A stretch of DNA of 64,000 nt from Lachnospiraceae bacterium (GCA_014804365.1 JAAUZX010000051.1:16358-80357); one strand, 5' to 3'. Shown: positions 26,607 through 36,156, counted from the stretch's first letter. Notes: a model not told the origin generated them from the letters alone. Program-made: numbers and translations.

Positions 26607-27893
26607 ATGAGTTTACAGGTGGAAAAATTAGAAAAGAACATGGCGAAGCTTACCATTGAAGTCGGCGCGGACGAACTGGAGAAGGCGATTGAGAAAGCAT
26701 ATCAGAAGCAGAAGAAGCAGATCAGCATCCCCGGTTTCAGAAAAGGTAAAGTGCCCCGCCAGATGGTAGAGAAGATGTACGGTAAGGAAGTGTTCTATGA
26801 AGACGCGGCAAATGAGCTGATTCCGGATGCATACGATAAGGCGCTGTCAGAGTGCGAGGAGGACATTGTGTCTTCCCCGAAGATTGAAGTGACACAGATC
26901 GAGGCGGGCAAGCCTTTCGTGTTTACTGCCACAGTTGCGCTGAAGCCGGAAGTTAAGCTCGGCAAGTATAAAGGACTTAAGATTGATAAGATCGATACGG
27001 AAGTCACCGAGGAAGAGGTGGACGCAGAGATAAACAGAGAACGCGAGAATAACGCGAGAAATATCACCGTTGAGGACAGACCCGTGAAGGACGGCGATAT
27101 GACGACGTTAGACTTTGAAGGTTTCGTGGACGGTGTGCCTTTCGAGGGCGGCAAGGGCGAGAACTATCCGCTGACGATCGGTTCCGGCGCGTTTATTCCC
27201 GGATTCGAGGAGCAGCTTGTCGGCGCAGAGATCGGCAAGGAAGTGGAAGTGAATGTTACCTTCCCTGAAGATTATCAGGCGGAAGAGTTAAAGGGCAAAG
27301 CAGCGGTATTCAAATGTACGGTCAAGGAGATCAAGGAGAAAGAGCTGCCTGAACTGGACGATGAGTTTGCAAGCGAGGTATCCGAGTTCGAGACGCTTGC
27401 GGAGTATCGTGAGGATGTGAAGAAGAATCTGACCGAGAAGAAGGAAAAGGACGCTAAGAATGCCAGAGAGGATGCAGCGATCAAAGCGGCGGTGGAAGTT
27501 GCCGAGATGGAGATCCCCGATGCTATGTTAGAAACACAGCAGAGGCAGATGGTGGACGAGTTCGCACAGAGGATCACTATGCAGGGCCTTTCCATGGAAC
27601 AGTATTTCCAGTTTACGGGCACTAACTATCAGAAGATGGTAGAGCAGGTGAAACCTCAGGCGTTAGAGCGCATCAAATCCCGTCTGGTACTGGAGGCAAT
27701 TGCGGCGGCTGAGAAGATCGAAGCAACAGAAGAAGACTACGAGAAGGAACTCGAAACCATGGCTGAGGTGTATCAGATGGAAGTATCCAAGGTAAAAGAG
27801 CTTATGGGAGAGAGAGAAAAGAAGAACATCATGCAGGATCTGGCAGTCAGAAAGGCAGCCGAGTTCGTAGCGGAGAATGCGAAGGAGAAATAA
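26607..27893 (+). CDS. tig: Trigger factor
   Basis: A 428-residue ribosome-associated chaperone and peptidyl-prolyl isomerase. The N-terminal ribosome-binding domain has the signature GFRKGKVPRQMVEKMYG; the FKBP-type PPIase region (about 150-250) includes GDMTTLDFEGFVDGVPFEGG and FIPGFEEQLVG; the C-terminal helical arms form the substrate cradle. Start at 26607 (MSLQVEKLEKN) is set by AGGAGG ten bases upstream; 26562 would extend past it. Clustering with clpP, clpX and lon is the usual Firmicute proteostasis neighbourhood. Confidence 0.96.
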   Translation: MSLQVEKLEKNMAKLTIEVGADELEKAIEKAYQKQKKQISIPGFRKGKVPRQMVEKMYGKEVFYEDAANELIPDAYDKALSECEEDIVSSPKIEVTQIEAGKPFVFTATVALKPEVKLGKYKGLKIDKIDTEVTEEEVDAEINRERENNARNITVEDRPVKDGDMTTLDFEGFVDGVPFEGGKGENYPLTIGSGAFIPGFEEQLVGAEIGKEVEVNVTFPEDYQAEELKGKAAVFKCTVKEIKEKELPELDDEFASEVSEFETLAEYREDVKKNLTEKKEKDAKNAREDAAIKAAVEVAEMEIPDAMLETQQRQMVDEFAQRITMQGLSMEQYFQFTGTNYQKMVEQVKPQALERIKSRLVLEAIAAAEKIEATEEDYEKELETMAEVYQMEVSKVKELMGEREKKNIMQDLAVRKAAEFVAENAKEK

Positions 27894-27951
27894 CAGGTTT
27901 TATTATGAGGGGCAATCAGGGTATACTTGAAATAGAAACGGAGGAATTAGC

Positions 27952-28545
27952 ATGGCATTAATACCTTATGTCATTGAGCAGACTTCCAAGGGAGAACGCT
28001 CCTACGACATTTATTCAAGATTGTTAAAAGAGAGAATTATTTTTCTTGGTGAGGAAGTAAACGATGCTTCCGCCAGTGTGATTGTGGCGCAGATGTTGTT
28101 TCTGGAGTCCGAGGATCCGGAGAAAGACATTCATCTGTATATCAATAGTCCGGGCGGTGTAATTACCGCTGGAATGGCGATTTATGACACCATGAACTTC
28201 ATTAAATGTGATGTGTCTACCGTGTGTATCGGTATGGCGGCCAGCATGGGCGCGTTCCTGTTGGCGGGCGGTGCGAAGGGTAAGAGAATGGCGCTTCCCA
28301 ATGCGGAGATCATGATCCATCAGCCAGCAGGCGGGGCACAGGGACAGGCAACCGAGATTGAGATCACGGCGAAGCATATTCTTGCAACGAAAGAGAAGAT
28401 GGCAAGGATTATGGCGGAGAATACCGGACAGGACTTTGAAGTGATCATGGCGGACACGGAGAGAGATAACTGGAAGTCTGCCGAGGAAGCACTCGCATAT
28501 GGTCTGATTGACCGGATTATTACCAATCATGCCAGTGCCATGTAG
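27952..28545 (+). CDS. clpP: ATP-dependent Clp protease proteolytic subunit
   Basis: A 197-residue serine peptidase of the tetradecameric Clp chamber. The catalytic triad is visible: Ser98 (GMAASMGAF), His123 (MIHQPAGG) and Asp172 (ERDNW). Length and N-terminal PYVIEQT are typical. GGAGGAATTAGC precedes ATG at ideal spacing. It sits 58 bases after tig and before clpX, with which it forms the ClpXP protease. Two hairpins fill the gap to clpX. Confidence 0.97.
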   Translation: MALIPYVIEQTSKGERSYDIYSRLLKERIIFLGEEVNDASASVIVAQMLFLESEDPEKDIHLYINSPGGVITAGMAIYDTMNFIKCDVSTVCIGMAASMGAFLLAGGAKGKRMALPNAEIMIHQPAGGAQGQATEIEITAKHILATKEKMARIMAENTGQDFEVIMADTERDNWKSAEEALAYGLIDRIITNHASAM

Positions 28546-28626
28546 ATGAAGATATTCTAAGGCGTCAAAAGACTCCGCTTAAGAATATCTATGTCATCTA
28601 CTGAAGAATCGCTAAGGCGATTCTTC
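28542..28626. other. Two hairpins in the clpP-clpX gap
   Basis: The first hairpin starts at the clpP stop: GTAGATGA pairs with TCATCTAC (28594-28601), and AGATATTCT with AGAATATCT inside it. The second (28603-28626) is perfect: GAAGAATCGC, loop TAAG, GCGATTCTTC. Neither has a T-run, so RNA stabilisation or processing between clpP and clpX is more likely than termination. Confidence 0.6.
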
Positions 28627-28671
28627 GAGTGAGAGGTTATTATATAGAAAAGAAAGGCATGGAACATTAAA

Positions 28672-29931
28672 ATGGCGGGAAAGAATTCTGATGACAGGGT
28701 GAGGTGTTCTTTTTGCAACAAAACGCAGGATCAGGTGCGGAAACTGATTGCCGGTCCCGCGGGCGTCTATATCTGTGATGAATGTGTAGATATCTGTGCA
28801 GATATTATTGAGGAAGAATACGAAGAAGAGCCGGATGTGGAGGAGATGGAGATCAATCTCTTAAAACCGGTGGAGATCAAGAAATTCCTTGATGATTATG
28901 TGATCGGGCAGGAGGAAGCCAAGAAAGTTCTGGCGGTCTCCGTATACAATCATTACAAACGTGTTATGGCTCCGCAGGAGGATGAGGACGGCGTGGAACT
29001 GCAGAAGAGCAACATTATTATGGTTGGTCCTACGGGTTCCGGTAAAACTTATCTGGCGCAGACATTGGCAAAGATTATTAATGTACCGTTTGCGATCGCC
29101 GACGCTACCACGCTGACTGAGGCGGGTTATGTGGGCGAAGATGTGGAGAATATCCTGCTTAAACTGATACAGGCGGCAGACTACGATATCGAGAGGGCAC
29201 AATACGGTATCATCTATATTGACGAAATTGACAAGATTACGAAGAAGAGCGAGAACGTATCGATCACCAGAGATGTATCTGGGGAAGGTGTACAGCAGGC
29301 GCTCCTTAAGATCATAGAGGGTACGGTGGCAAGCGTTCCTCCGCAGGGTGGCAGGAAACATCCGCATCAGGAACTGATTCAGATCGATACCTCCAATATT
29401 CTTTTTATCTGCGGCGGCGCCTTCGATGGGCTGGAGAAGATCGTAGAAGAGCGTTTGGATCGCAATTCCATCGGTTTTAACGCGCAGATCATGGAGAAGA
29501 GCAGCAAAGATATCGGGGCGGTACTGAAGGAAGTGGCACCGCAGGATCTGATGAAATTCGGTCTGATTCCTGAATTTATCGGGCGTGTGCCGATTACCAT
29601 CACTTTGGAGGGCTTGGATCAGGAGGCATTGATACGCATATTACGGGAGCCGAAGAACGCATTGATCAAGCAGTACCAGAAGCTGTTTGAATTCGATGAG
29701 GTTAAGCTGAGTGTGGAAGAGGAGGCGATTGAGGAAATTGCCAAGCTTGCATACGAGCGTAAGACCGGCGCCAGAGGACTTCGTTCCATTATGGAGAGTG
29801 TGATGATGGATGTCATGTATGAGATTCCGTCAGATGATAATATAGCGGAGTGCGTGCTGACGAAGGAAGCGGTGGACGGCAAAGAGAAACCGCGCATTAC
29901 CTATCGCAACAGACTGTTGCAGGCAGAATAG
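28672..29931 (+). CDS. clpX: ATP-dependent Clp protease ATP-binding subunit
   Basis: A 419-residue AAA+ unfoldase. The N-terminal zinc-binding domain has four Cys (12, 15, 35, 38: RCSFCNK and ICDEC). Walker A GPTGSGKT starts near residue 119, Walker B is YIDEIDK, and the pore loop [11 protein letters not shown], the ClpP-binding FIGRVP region and the C-terminal [10 protein letters not shown] sensor motif are all present. It selects and unfolds substrates for ClpP. It follows clpP by 126 bases and is ended by the hairpin at 29946. Confidence 0.97.
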   Translation: MAGKNSDDRVRCSFCNKTQDQVRKLIAGPAGVYICDECVDICADIIEEEYEEEPDVEEMEINLLKPVEIKKFLDDYVIGQEEAKKVLAVSVYNHYKRVMAPQEDEDGVELQKSNIIMVGPTGSGKTYLAQTLAKIINVPFAIADATTLTEAGYVGEDVENILLKLIQAADYDIERAQYGIIYIDEIDKITKKSENVSITRDVSGEGVQQALLKIIEGTVASVPPQGGRKHPHQELIQIDTSNILFICGGAFDGLEKIVEERLDRNSIGFNAQIMEKSSKDIGAVLKEVAPQDLMKFGLIPEFIGRVPITITLEGLDQEALIRILREPKNALIKQYQKLFEFDEVKLSVEEEAIEEIAKLAYERKTGARGLRSIMESVMMDVMYEIPSDDNIAECVLTKEAVDGKEKPRITYRNRLLQAE

Positions 29932-29945
29932 TAATATGAATTTAT

Positions 29946-29987
29946 AACGGGACAGCCGGGAGTTTGCTCATGTATGGCTGTCCCGTT
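29946..29987 (+). terminator. Hairpin terminator between clpX and lon
   Basis: AACGGGACAGCC and GGCTGTCCCGTT form a perfect 12-base stem around an 18-base loop, 15 bases after clpX. The following TTCTAG is a weak U-tract. Confidence 0.6.
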
Positions 29988-30060
29988 CTAGACTCATAGG
30001 ACAAGGACTGCAGTTGGCAACCATACTGCGTGACAGCAGGAAAAATATAGGGATAAAGAG

Positions 30061-32493
30061 ATGAGTTTTTTAAATAGGAAAATACAAATTAATAAGGAAC
30101 AAAATAATCCGGAAGCAGCCGGGTATGCGGATATACCTGTGCAGAATACGCTTCCGGCCGTGGCGCTGCGCGGGTTGACGATTCTTCCGGGCATGGTGAT
30201 ACACTTTGACTTAAACAGAGACAAGTCGATCGCCGCGGTAGAACAGGCGATGCTCTCAGACCAGAAGCTGTTAGTAGTGACACAGAAGAATGCGGGCGAG
30301 GAAGAGCCGGCATTCGAGGATGTCTATGATGTGGGGACTGTCGTGGTCATCAGGCAGGTGACTAAACTGCCGGAGCATACGCTGCGTGTGCTGGTGGAGG
30401 GAAAATCGAGAGCGGTATTATACCGGTTTACGAGGGGTTATGACTATATTATGGCGGAAATGTCATACGAAAACGATGATATGACAGAAGTGTCTGCCGT
30501 TGAGGAAGAGGCAATGACCAGAACGGTCAAGGAAACTTTTTCAGCATATTACACGTGTTTTCCCAAAGTGGGCAAGGCAGTGGCGGATCAGATCGAGGAG
30601 AAGATGACGCTGGGCAGACTGCTCGACAGCATTACGATCAACATGCCTCTTACGGTAGCGGATAAACAGAAGATTCTGGAGGCGCTGTCGGTCAAGGAGC
30701 GTTTTGAGGTACTGACAGGGATATTGATGCGGGAAGTGGAGATCGTTCATATCAGGAATGATCTGTCTAAGAAGATCAGAGGCCGGATCGATAAGAATCA
30801 GAGGGATTATATTCTGCGGGAACAGTTACAATATATTAAAGAAGAACTGGGCGAGAACACCGTGGACTCCGATTTGGAGCAGTTTGAGAAAAACGTGGAG
30901 GAACTGGAGGCTTCGGAGGAGATCAAGGAGAAGATCCGTAAGGAGATCGCGCGTTATAAGAATGTGGCGGGAAGCCATTCGGAGGCCGCGGTGGAACGGG
31001 CTTATATCGAGACGCTGTTAGAGCTGCCGTGGGATAAGGCGTCGAAGGACAGTGAAGATCTCGTGCGCGCCGAGGAAATTCTGAATGCGCAGCACTATGG
31101 GCTTAACAAGGTGAAGGAGCGTATTCTGGAATATCTGGCGGTGCGGGTTCTGACTGGCAAAGGGCAAAGTCCGATCATCTGTCTGGTGGGACCGCCGGGA
31201 ACAGGTAAGACATCTGTGGCAAAAAGTGTGGCGGAAGCGCTTCAGAAGAAATATGTGCGGATCTGCCTGGGCGGTATCCGTGATGAGGCAGAGATCAGAG
31301 GACACCGCAAAACCTATGTGGGAGCCATGCCGGGCAGGATCACCAACGCCGTCAGGCAGGCCGGAGTCAAGAATCCGCTACTGTTGTTAGATGAGATAGA
31401 TAAGGTGAGCAATGATTATAAGGGCGATCCGGCCTCGGCACTGCTGGAGGTGCTGGACGGAGAGCAGAACAGCGCGTTTCGCGATCATTATGTGGAGATA
31501 CCGATGGATTTGTCGGAAGTATTGTTTATTGCTACGGCCAATGCCGTGGACTCGATTCCGAAACCGCTTCTGGACCGTATGGAGATTATCGAGGTAAACA
31601 GTTATACGGCAAATGAGAAATTCCATATTGCCAGAGAGCATCTGGTGGAGAAGCAGCTTAAGAAGAACGGCATCGAGGCGGAAAAACTTAAGTTTACGGA
31701 TGACGCTTTGCGTGATATGATACGTTTATACACGCGAGAGGCGGGCGTGCGTGGACTGGAGCGTCAGATTGGCAAGGTATGCCGTAAAGTGGCAAAGCAT
31801 ATACTGGAAGAAATGCAGGCTGCGGAGTCGCAGACTGACAGTGGGTCGGAAGTCAATATTACCTCTGATGATCTGGAGCAGTATCTCGGTAAACCGAAAT
31901 ACATGCAGGACAAGGTTAACGACAAGGATGAGGTCGGTATTGTGCGCGGACTTGCATGGACCAGCGTGGGCGGTGATACGTTGCAGATAGAAGTCAATAT
32001 TATGCCGGGTGACGGAGAGATTGACCTAACTGGTCAAATGGGTGACGTGATGAAAGAATCCGCAAGGATTGCCATGAGTTATGTGCGATCCGTCAGTGAA
32101 CGGTATCAGATTTCGGAGGAAATGTATACCGAGAAGGACTTTCATATCCATATTCCGGAAGGCGCCGTGCCCAAGGACGGACCGTCTGCCGGGATCACTT
32201 TAGCCACGGCGATACTGTCGGCGGTGACAGGGATTCCTGTGCACGCGGACATAGCGATGACTGGTGAAGTCACTCTGAGGGGCAGGGTGCTTCCGATCGG
32301 CGGATTGAAAGAAAAGATCCTTGCAGCCAAGACAGCGGGGGTTAAAACAGTTCTGGTACCGGAGGAAAACGCCAAGGATATCGCGGAACTGGATCAGGAG
32401 ATTACGGATGGGCTTACGATACATATGGTGAGTCATATGGAACAGGTAGCGGAATATGCGTTGGCAGCGTGTGACGAGAATACTGTAAAGTAA
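30061..32493 (+). CDS. lon: ATP-dependent protease Lon
   Basis: An 810-residue LonA. The N-terminal substrate-binding region begins LPAVALRGLTILPGMVIHFD, the AAA+ module has GPPGTGKTSVAKS (Walker A) and LLLDEIDK (Walker B), and the protease domain has the Ser-Lys dyad: Ser709 in KDGPSAGI and Lys752 in GGLKEK. It degrades damaged and regulatory proteins in the cytoplasm. It follows clpX and precedes engB, an order common in Firmicutes. The start was kept at 30061, where GGGATAAAGAG precedes ATG. Confidence 0.97.
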   Translation: MSFLNRKIQINKEQNNPEAAGYADIPVQNTLPAVALRGLTILPGMVIHFDLNRDKSIAAVEQAMLSDQKLLVVTQKNAGEEEPAFEDVYDVGTVVVIRQVTKLPEHTLRVLVEGKSRAVLYRFTRGYDYIMAEMSYENDDMTEVSAVEEEAMTRTVKETFSAYYTCFPKVGKAVADQIEEKMTLGRLLDSITINMPLTVADKQKILEALSVKERFEVLTGILMREVEIVHIRNDLSKKIRGRIDKNQRDYILREQLQYIKEELGENTVDSDLEQFEKNVEELEASEEIKEKIRKEIARYKNVAGSHSEAAVERAYIETLLELPWDKASKDSEDLVRAEEILNAQHYGLNKVKERILEYLAVRVLTGKGQSPIICLVGPPGTGKTSVAKSVAEALQKKYVRICLGGIRDEAEIRGHRKTYVGAMPGRITNAVRQAGVKNPLLLLDEIDKVSNDYKGDPASALLEVLDGEQNSAFRDHYVEIPMDLSEVLFIATANAVDSIPKPLLDRMEIIEVNSYTANEKFHIAREHLVEKQLKKNGIEAEKLKFTDDALRDMIRLYTREAGVRGLERQIGKVCRKVAKHILEEMQAAESQTDSGSEVNITSDDLEQYLGKPKYMQDKVNDKDEVGIVRGLAWTSVGGDTLQIEVNIMPGDGEIDLTGQMGDVMKESARIAMSYVRSVSERYQISEEMYTEKDFHIHIPEGAVPKDGPSAGITLATAILSAVTGIPVHADIAMTGEVTLRGRVLPIGGLKEKILAAKTAGVKTVLVPEENAKDIAELDQEITDGLTIHMVSHMEQVAEYALAACDENTVK

Positions 32494-32537
32494 GCATTCT
32501 CCATATAGAGTAAGCGCCTGTGGAAATGAGGAGTGTT

Positions 32538-33134
32538 ATGGTTATCAAGAATGTGAATTTGGAGACGGTGTGCGGCATTACGAGTAAACTGCCGGAGAAT
32601 AAACTGCCGGAGATCGCCTTTGCAGGTAAGAGCAATGTGGGTAAATCCTCACTGATCAACGGACTTATGAATCGTAAGTCTCTGGCGCGCACCAGTTCCC
32701 AGCCGGGCAAGACCCAGACCATCAACTATTATAATATCAATGAGCAGCTGTATTTCGTGGATCTGCCGGGATACGGTTATGCCACTGCGAATGAGCAGGT
32801 GAAAGCACAGTGGGGCAAGATGATCGAGGATTATCTGCATCAGTCAAGGCAGATCCGGGCCGTATTTCTGCTGATTGATATCAGACATGTACCGTCGGAG
32901 AATGACCGGATCATGTATAACTGGATACTGGACAGAGGCTATAAGCCGATCATTATCGCGACGAAACTGGATAAGATCAAGAGGAGCCAGATCGCAAAAC
33001 AGGTTAAACTGATAACTGACACACTTGACGTAGTAGATGACACAACTGTCATACCATATTCGTCCCTGTCAAAACAAGGCAGGGAGGAAATCTATGAATT
33101 GCTGGACGGGATATTGTGCGAGGAAGGAGTATGA
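32538..33134 (+). CDS. engB: Ribosome biogenesis GTPase EngB/YsxC
   Basis: A 198-residue TRAFAC GTPase needed for late 50S assembly. The G motifs are G1 GKSNVGKSS, G3 DLPGYG and G4 TKLDK, with the switch region SLARTSSQPGKTQTINYY typical for EngB. ATG 32538 is chosen because GAGGAG lies 4-9 bases upstream and MVIKNVNLE matches usual N-termini; the GTG at 32520 is less likely. Immediately after lon, as in many Firmicutes. Its stop overlaps a candidate small ORF (ATGA at 33131). Confidence 0.95.
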   Translation: MVIKNVNLETVCGITSKLPENKLPEIAFAGKSNVGKSSLINGLMNRKSLARTSSQPGKTQTINYYNINEQLYFVDLPGYGYATANEQVKAQWGKMIEDYLHQSRQIRAVFLLIDIRHVPSENDRIMYNWILDRGYKPIIIATKLDKIKRSQIAKQVKLITDTLDVVDDTTVIPYSSLSKQGREEIYELLDGILCEEGV

Positions 33135-33277
33135 AAAGAAAGTCTAAAAATCAGCTCTGCGCACTTGCTGCGCTGAGCGTGCCGCGCCATGCTGCTTGCA
33201 GCGTGTGTGCATCATGTACTTGCACCGTACTTTTCATGGGAATTTGTGTCAGGAATGACATGGAGGTGCAAGTATGA
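33131..33277 (+). CDS. Candidate six-cysteine microprotein
   Basis: An open frame of 48 codons starts at ATG 33131, overlapping the engB stop as ATGA, and ends at TGA 33275, overlapping the start of the next membrane protein as ATGA. AGGAAGG lies directly upstream. The product has a basic N-terminus (MKRKSKNQ), then six cysteines within residues 10-38, three of them in CSVCASCTC. Coupling at both ends argues for real translation, but no family is recognised and the DNA also folds strongly, so chance is possible. Confidence 0.4.
   Translation: MKRKSKNQLCALAALSVPRHAACSVCASCTCTVLFMGICVRNDMEVQV
33217..33274 (+). promoter_or_regulatory. Stem enclosing the ribosome binding site of the AI-2E-type permease gene
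   Basis: TACTTGCACC (33217-33226) pairs perfectly with GGTGCAAGTA (33265-33274), which contains part of the GGAGG site and the first base of the start codon. A small TGTCA/TGACA stem lies within the loop. Translation of the upstream small ORF would open this stem. Confidence 0.5.
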
Positions 33278-34566
33278 AGCCATCATTCAAGACATATGTT
33301 AAAGTCATATTGAATTTGTTGACTGCATTGGTCGCTTTACTTTTGTGTATTTTTCTGCTGCCGAGGTGCCTTATTTTCTTCATGCCGTTTATCATCGGCT
33401 GGATCATTGCGTTGATTGCTTCTCCCGTGGTCAGATTTTTTGAGGAGAGGCTGAAAGTAAGGCGTAAGGGAGCTTCGGTGATCGTAATCGTTGCGGTGCT
33501 TGCAGGGGTGATCCTGCTAGTCTACGGGATCGGTTCAACGCTGGTGCGTGAGGGCATTAATTTTGTCAATGAACTGCCTGCGATGTGGGAGAGCATCGTG
33601 GCAGAGCTTAATGAGGTAGGCAGAAATCTGGAAGGTGTGTATAACAGATTGCCTGCAGACATGCAGAATACGTTGGATAATATAGGCGCCGAGATGGGAG
33701 AATATTTCGGAAGTTTTATGGAAGGGGCCGGAACGCCGACCTTTCAGGCGGTAGGAAACGTAGCGAAGCAGCTGCCGGATATATTCTTGGGTGTGGTAAT
33801 GTGTATCCTGTCGGCGTACTTTTTCGTAGCGGATAAGAGTTATATGTCGGATATGGTGAAGAAATATGTTCCGGATTCCGTCAGATATCGCTGTAATCTG
33901 GTCCGCAGAAGTCTGCGCAATGCGGTGGGCGGTTATTTCAAGGCGCAGTTTAAGATCGAGTGCTGGGTGTATGTGCTGCTGGTGATCGGGCTTCTGACAC
34001 TACATGTGCGCTATGCACTTCTGGTAGCGCTGGGAATTGCATTTCTGGATTTCCTGCCGGTGTTCGGGACGGGCACGGTCATGATTCCGTGGGCGGTTAT
34101 CGAGATATTGAATAAAAATTATAAGATGGCGGTGGGACTGCTCATTATATGGTGTGTGGGACAGCTTGTCCGTCAGATGATCCAACCTAAGATCGTGGGA
34201 GATTCCATGGGCATGGAGGCGATTCCGACCTTGTTTCTTCTTTTCATAGGATACAAGGTGGCGGGAGTGGTCGGCATGATTTTTGCGGTGCCGATCGGAA
34301 TTATCGTTGTCAATCTGTATGAAGAGGGTGTGTTTGACACTACGAAGCAGAGCATAGAGATTCTGGTGGCGGGATTCAATAAATTTCGTAGGATTCGCCC
34401 GGAGGACACGGCGATTGTCGAAGAATATGAGAGAGAAGTGGAGACGACTTACCAGGAGGAAATGCAGTCTGCCGAGGAGCAGGAGCGTGAACTGGCAGAT
34501 GCCGCACGGATCAAGCTGGAGGAGCCGGCGATCATTAAGAAGATTATAAAAAGGAAGAACGAATAA
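33274..34566 (+). CDS. AI-2E family transporter (UPF0118)
   Basis: A 430-residue integral membrane protein with about seven to eight hydrophobic segments in the family arrangement: two N-terminal helices, an amphipathic soluble stretch (about 95-160), then a cluster including DFLPVFGTGTVMIPWAVIE and the QPKIVGDSMGMEAIPTLF motif. The cytoplasmic C-terminus is charged (EEEQERELADAAR). The family includes quorum-signal exporters and sodium/proton antiporters, so substrate is open. Start at 33274 with GGAGG seven bases upstream; the site is inside a stem. Confidence 0.88.
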   Translation: MKPSFKTYVKVILNLLTALVALLLCIFLLPRCLIFFMPFIIGWIIALIASPVVRFFEERLKVRRKGASVIVIVAVLAGVILLVYGIGSTLVREGINFVNELPAMWESIVAELNEVGRNLEGVYNRLPADMQNTLDNIGAEMGEYFGSFMEGAGTPTFQAVGNVAKQLPDIFLGVVMCILSAYFFVADKSYMSDMVKKYVPDSVRYRCNLVRRSLRNAVGGYFKAQFKIECWVYVLLVIGLLTLHVRYALLVALGIAFLDFLPVFGTGTVMIPWAVIEILNKNYKMAVGLLIIWCVGQLVRQMIQPKIVGDSMGMEAIPTLFLLFIGYKVAGVVGMIFAVPIGIIVVNLYEEGVFDTTKQSIEILVAGFNKFRRIRPEDTAIVEEYEREVETTYQEEMQSAEEQERELADAARIKLEEPAIIKKIIKRKNE

Positions 34567-34603
34567 CATAAATCTAAGATGACATAGGAAAGAAGGAACA
34601 GAG

Positions 34604-35605
34604 ATGCAGGTTACGGTTTATAATTGCAGGGCTTTTGATGAGAAGGAGCTTTTTACCGAATATGCTAAGGAATTGGGAATAGAGCTCGTGTTGTGTACGG
34701 ATGCGCCGACGATGGATAATGTGTCGTTATGTCGGGGCAGTCGTTGTGTGGATGTGATTACGTCTAAGATCGACGCGGAATTGATGCGTGCTTTTCAGGA
34801 GAACGGCGTGGAGTACATTACGACCAGAACCATCGGTTATGACCATATTGATCTGGAAGCGGCGAAAGCGTGCGGGATTAAAGTGGGCAATGCGCCTTAC
34901 GGACCTCACGGCGTGGCGGATTATACGGTTATGCTGATCCTCATGTCCATCCGTAAGATGGGCGCGATTCTGGGGAGAACCGCGCTGCAGGATTATACGC
35001 TGGCGGGGTTAAACGGAAGAGAATTAAAAGATTTGACCGTAGGAGTCATCGGTACGGGAAGGATCGGCGCAACGGTGGTACAGAGCCTGTCCGGTTTCGG
35101 CTGTCGTATTCTGGCGTATGATCTTTATGAAAAAGAAGAAATCAGGCAGTATGCCGAGTATGTGCCGCTTGAGCGGATCTGGAAAGAAGCGGATGTGATC
35201 ACGCTGCATACGCCGCTTACCGAGGAGAATCATCATCTGATCTGTGCAGATACGATAGCGCAGATGAAGGACGGCGTGGTGATCGTCAACACGGCGAGAG
35301 GAGCGCTGATCGATTCCGATGCTTTTATTGAGGCGATCGAGAACGGCAAAATCGGTGCGGCGGGATTAGATGTTGTAGAAAATGAGTTTGGTTTATACTA
35401 TTATGACCACAAGTCGGATATATTAAAGAATAGGGAACTTGCTCTTTTAAGAAGTTTTCCGAATGTGACGGTTTCCCATCATATGGCCTTCTATACGAAA
35501 AATTATGTAGAGACCGTAGTTAAGGACTCTCTTATGAGCTGTAAGCGATATATGGAAGGGCAGGAGAATCCGTGGGAGATTAAATTTGATAAGGAGAATG
35601 CGTGA
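34604..35605 (+). CDS. D-2-hydroxyacid dehydrogenase (D-lactate/VanH-like)
   Basis: A 333-residue NAD-dependent dehydrogenase. Features are the catalytic-domain segment TTRTIGYDHIDLEAAKACGI, the Rossmann motif GVIGTGRIGATV, the catalytic Arg in VNTARGALID, the Glu in the DVVENEFG region and the His in SHHMAFYT. It reduces a 2-keto acid, most likely pyruvate, to the D-hydroxyacid. The C-terminal pattern resembles VanH and D-lactate dehydrogenases of Firmicutes. The stop overlaps the VanZ-like gene (TGATG), so the two are coupled. No VanA-type ligase or VanX is in the window, so a resistance role is not supported. Confidence 0.9.
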   Translation: MQVTVYNCRAFDEKELFTEYAKELGIELVLCTDAPTMDNVSLCRGSRCVDVITSKIDAELMRAFQENGVEYITTRTIGYDHIDLEAAKACGIKVGNAPYGPHGVADYTVMLILMSIRKMGAILGRTALQDYTLAGLNGRELKDLTVGVIGTGRIGATVVQSLSGFGCRILAYDLYEKEEIRQYAEYVPLERIWKEADVITLHTPLTEENHHLICADTIAQMKDGVVIVNTARGALIDSDAFIEAIENGKIGAAGLDVVENEFGLYYYDHKSDILKNRELALLRSFPNVTVSHHMAFYTKNYVETVVKDSLMSCKRYMEGQENPWEIKFDKENA

Positions 35606-36156
35606 TGCAAAAAGGAAACCCGTGGAAGGTTTGGATGAAATTCTTTTTTGCTGTCTACATTTTGTTTGTGATCAAGGTCATTATTTTCAAGTACCCGATA
35701 GAGCAGCTTCGAGCGATTGCTGATACATGGCAGAGAAGCGTTATATTGGAAGGACTGGGAACGGCTAACTTTACGCCGTTTAAAACAATTAAAATGTATA
35801 TCGTATATGCCCATAAGCTGAACAGCGTAGAAAATCTGGCAGGCAATATACTGGTTTTTATGCCGTTTGGCTTTCTGATTCCGTTTGTGTCCGAGGAGGT
35901 GCGAAGCTTTCCGGCAGTTATGCTGAATGCTTTCGTGTTTGTGCTGGGTATTGAGATGTTCCAGTTATTCAGCGCTTTCGGGGCTTTTGACGTGGACGAT
36001 ATCATGCTGAACTGTCTGGGAGCTGCATTGGGATACGGCTGCTATAAGGCGGTGTATCTGCTGTGGTATCGACAGCGCGCAGGGGCATTGGCAGGAGAGA
36101 TAGAATGCATAGTGGAAAGAGGCGCCAAGGTCAGCGGTGTCAATGAGGTAAGATGA
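35605..36156 (+). CDS. VanZ-like family membrane protein
   Basis: A 183-residue membrane protein with four hydrophobic segments and the VanZ-type motifs NLAGNILVFMPFGFLIPF and EMFQLFSAFGAFDVDDIMLNCLGAALGY. ATG 35605 overlaps the preceding stop, and AAGGAG is eight bases upstream. Family members occur widely and only some affect teicoplanin susceptibility; the biochemical role is unknown. Coupling to a VanH-like dehydrogenase is noteworthy. Confidence 0.88.
   Translation: MQKGNPWKVWMKFFFAVYILFVIKVIIFKYPIEQLRAIADTWQRSVILEGLGTANFTPFKTIKMYIVYAHKLNSVENLAGNILVFMPFGFLIPFVSEEVRSFPAVMLNAFVFVLGIEMFQLFSAFGAFDVDDIMLNCLGAALGYGCYKAVYLLWYRQRAGALAGEIECIVERGAKVSGVNEVR

Noticed and set aside
34604..36156. Glycopeptide resistance cluster
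   Set aside because: Only VanH-like and VanZ-like genes are present; no D-Ala-D-Lac ligase, VanX or VanRS is found.
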